The notes beneath the pieces are model-generated. The model was not told the origin of the DNA. It did no database searches and saw nothing but the letters and a program-made list of their open reading frames with translations. The translations under genes were made by a program, and so were the position numbers. This document shows positions 63,880-64,000 of a stretch of DNA of 64,000 bases, one piece after another (the first letter of the stretch is position 1; every line of letters begins with the position of its first letter). This stretch comes from JANPCX01 sp031431125 (GTDB lineage: Bacteria; Pseudomonadota; Gammaproteobacteria; Burkholderiales; Burkholderiaceae_C): assembly GCA_031431125.1 (NCBI GenBank), contig JANPCX010000021.1, positions 1 to 64,000 of the forward strand, written 5' to 3'.

Positions 63880-64000
63880 GGGTGAGCCGCCGAGATCAGG
63901 GGCTGTACTGAACCGTAGGTAGAGCGCCCTGCCTAACCCGCATTGGCGAGTCGGCTGTGCGACATGGCCGTGGCTATGATGGCCCGCATCCATGACACAC
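63880..64000. other. End of window, probable start region of the next gene
   Basis: The last 121 nt hold no complete gene. TATGAT at 63975-63980 looks like a -10 hexamer, and an ATG at 63992 could begin a gene that continues beyond the window. Too little sequence is present to say what it is. Confidence 0.3.

Overview
The window looks like a chromosomal segment of a high-GC betaproteobacterium, most likely of the order Burkholderiales and close to Comamonadaceae. The reasons are the protein families (two-subunit Liv transporter operons, a PEP-CTERM protein, a TIGR03862-type flavoprotein, a CDP-glucoseen-reductase-like ferredoxin reductase), the ftsK-lolA-rarA gene order, a tandem glycine riboswitch and the overall codon use. 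Family assignment is by reading protein motifs; no database search was possible. I see no phage, plasmid or CRISPR locus.

Region 1-8 kb: the right end of an IS21-like element (1-139) has cut off the start of a glutamate mutase S-subunit gene. Behind it lies an otherwise intact, translationally overlapping methylaspartate-pathway operon: glmL, glmE, methylaspartate ammonia-lyase, a class III CoA-transferase and, after a palindromic repeat pair, a CitE-like lyase. The cluster would convert glutamate via methylaspartate, mesaconate and citramalyl-CoA to acetyl-CoA and pyruvate. A convergent LysR-type regulator follows.

Region 8-15 kb (accessory): a cell-envelope cluster holds two related glycine/threonine-rich repeat proteins with the same roughly 100-nt leader, a Cys-rich secreted protein, a fatty-acid-hydroxylase-superfamily membrane enzyme, an OmpR-type two-component system, a lipoprotein gene with an apparent 1-nt frameshift in its signal peptide, and a PEP-CTERM matrixin-type protease with a small membrane-anchored partner.

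Region 15-26 kb (mostly housekeeping): valS, a degenerate 2-hydroxyacid-dehydrogenase homologue, galU, a TusA-like protein, cysM, tRNA-Leu(CAA), a rhomboid protease, an NAD-dependent epimerase-like protein, a 2Fe-2S flavin reductase and a Liv-type binding protein.

Region 26-36 kb (accessory): a hybrid histidine kinase, a periplasmic binding protein and a divergent TonB-dependent receptor look like one sensing unit. Next to it is a four-gene operon of an acetolactate-synthase-like ThDP enzyme, an SDR and two small citrate-synthase/citryl-CoA-lyase-like proteins whose usual catalytic residues I cannot find. This is the best candidate for an undescribed enzyme system.

Region 36-50 kb: livHMGF, rarA, lolA, ftsK, a Crp/Fnr regulator, trxB, an unusual membrane-anchored glycoside-hydrolase-like protein, and dadA preceded by a tandem glycine riboswitch.

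Region 50-64 kb: a HI0933/TIGR03862 flavoprotein, a LysR regulator divergent from a YafJ-type amidotransferase, a dipeptide-type ABC operon interrupted by an M14-type deacylase gene, alanine dehydrogenase and a gamma-glutamyltransferase. Together they suggest peptide or gamma-glutamyl peptide use.

Three small non-coding elements (41299-41561, 53311-53471, 56269-56533) share a conserved hairpin core, carry terminal inverted repeats and each begin at or 1 nt from a stop codon. They look like one family of intercistronic, MITE-like elements.
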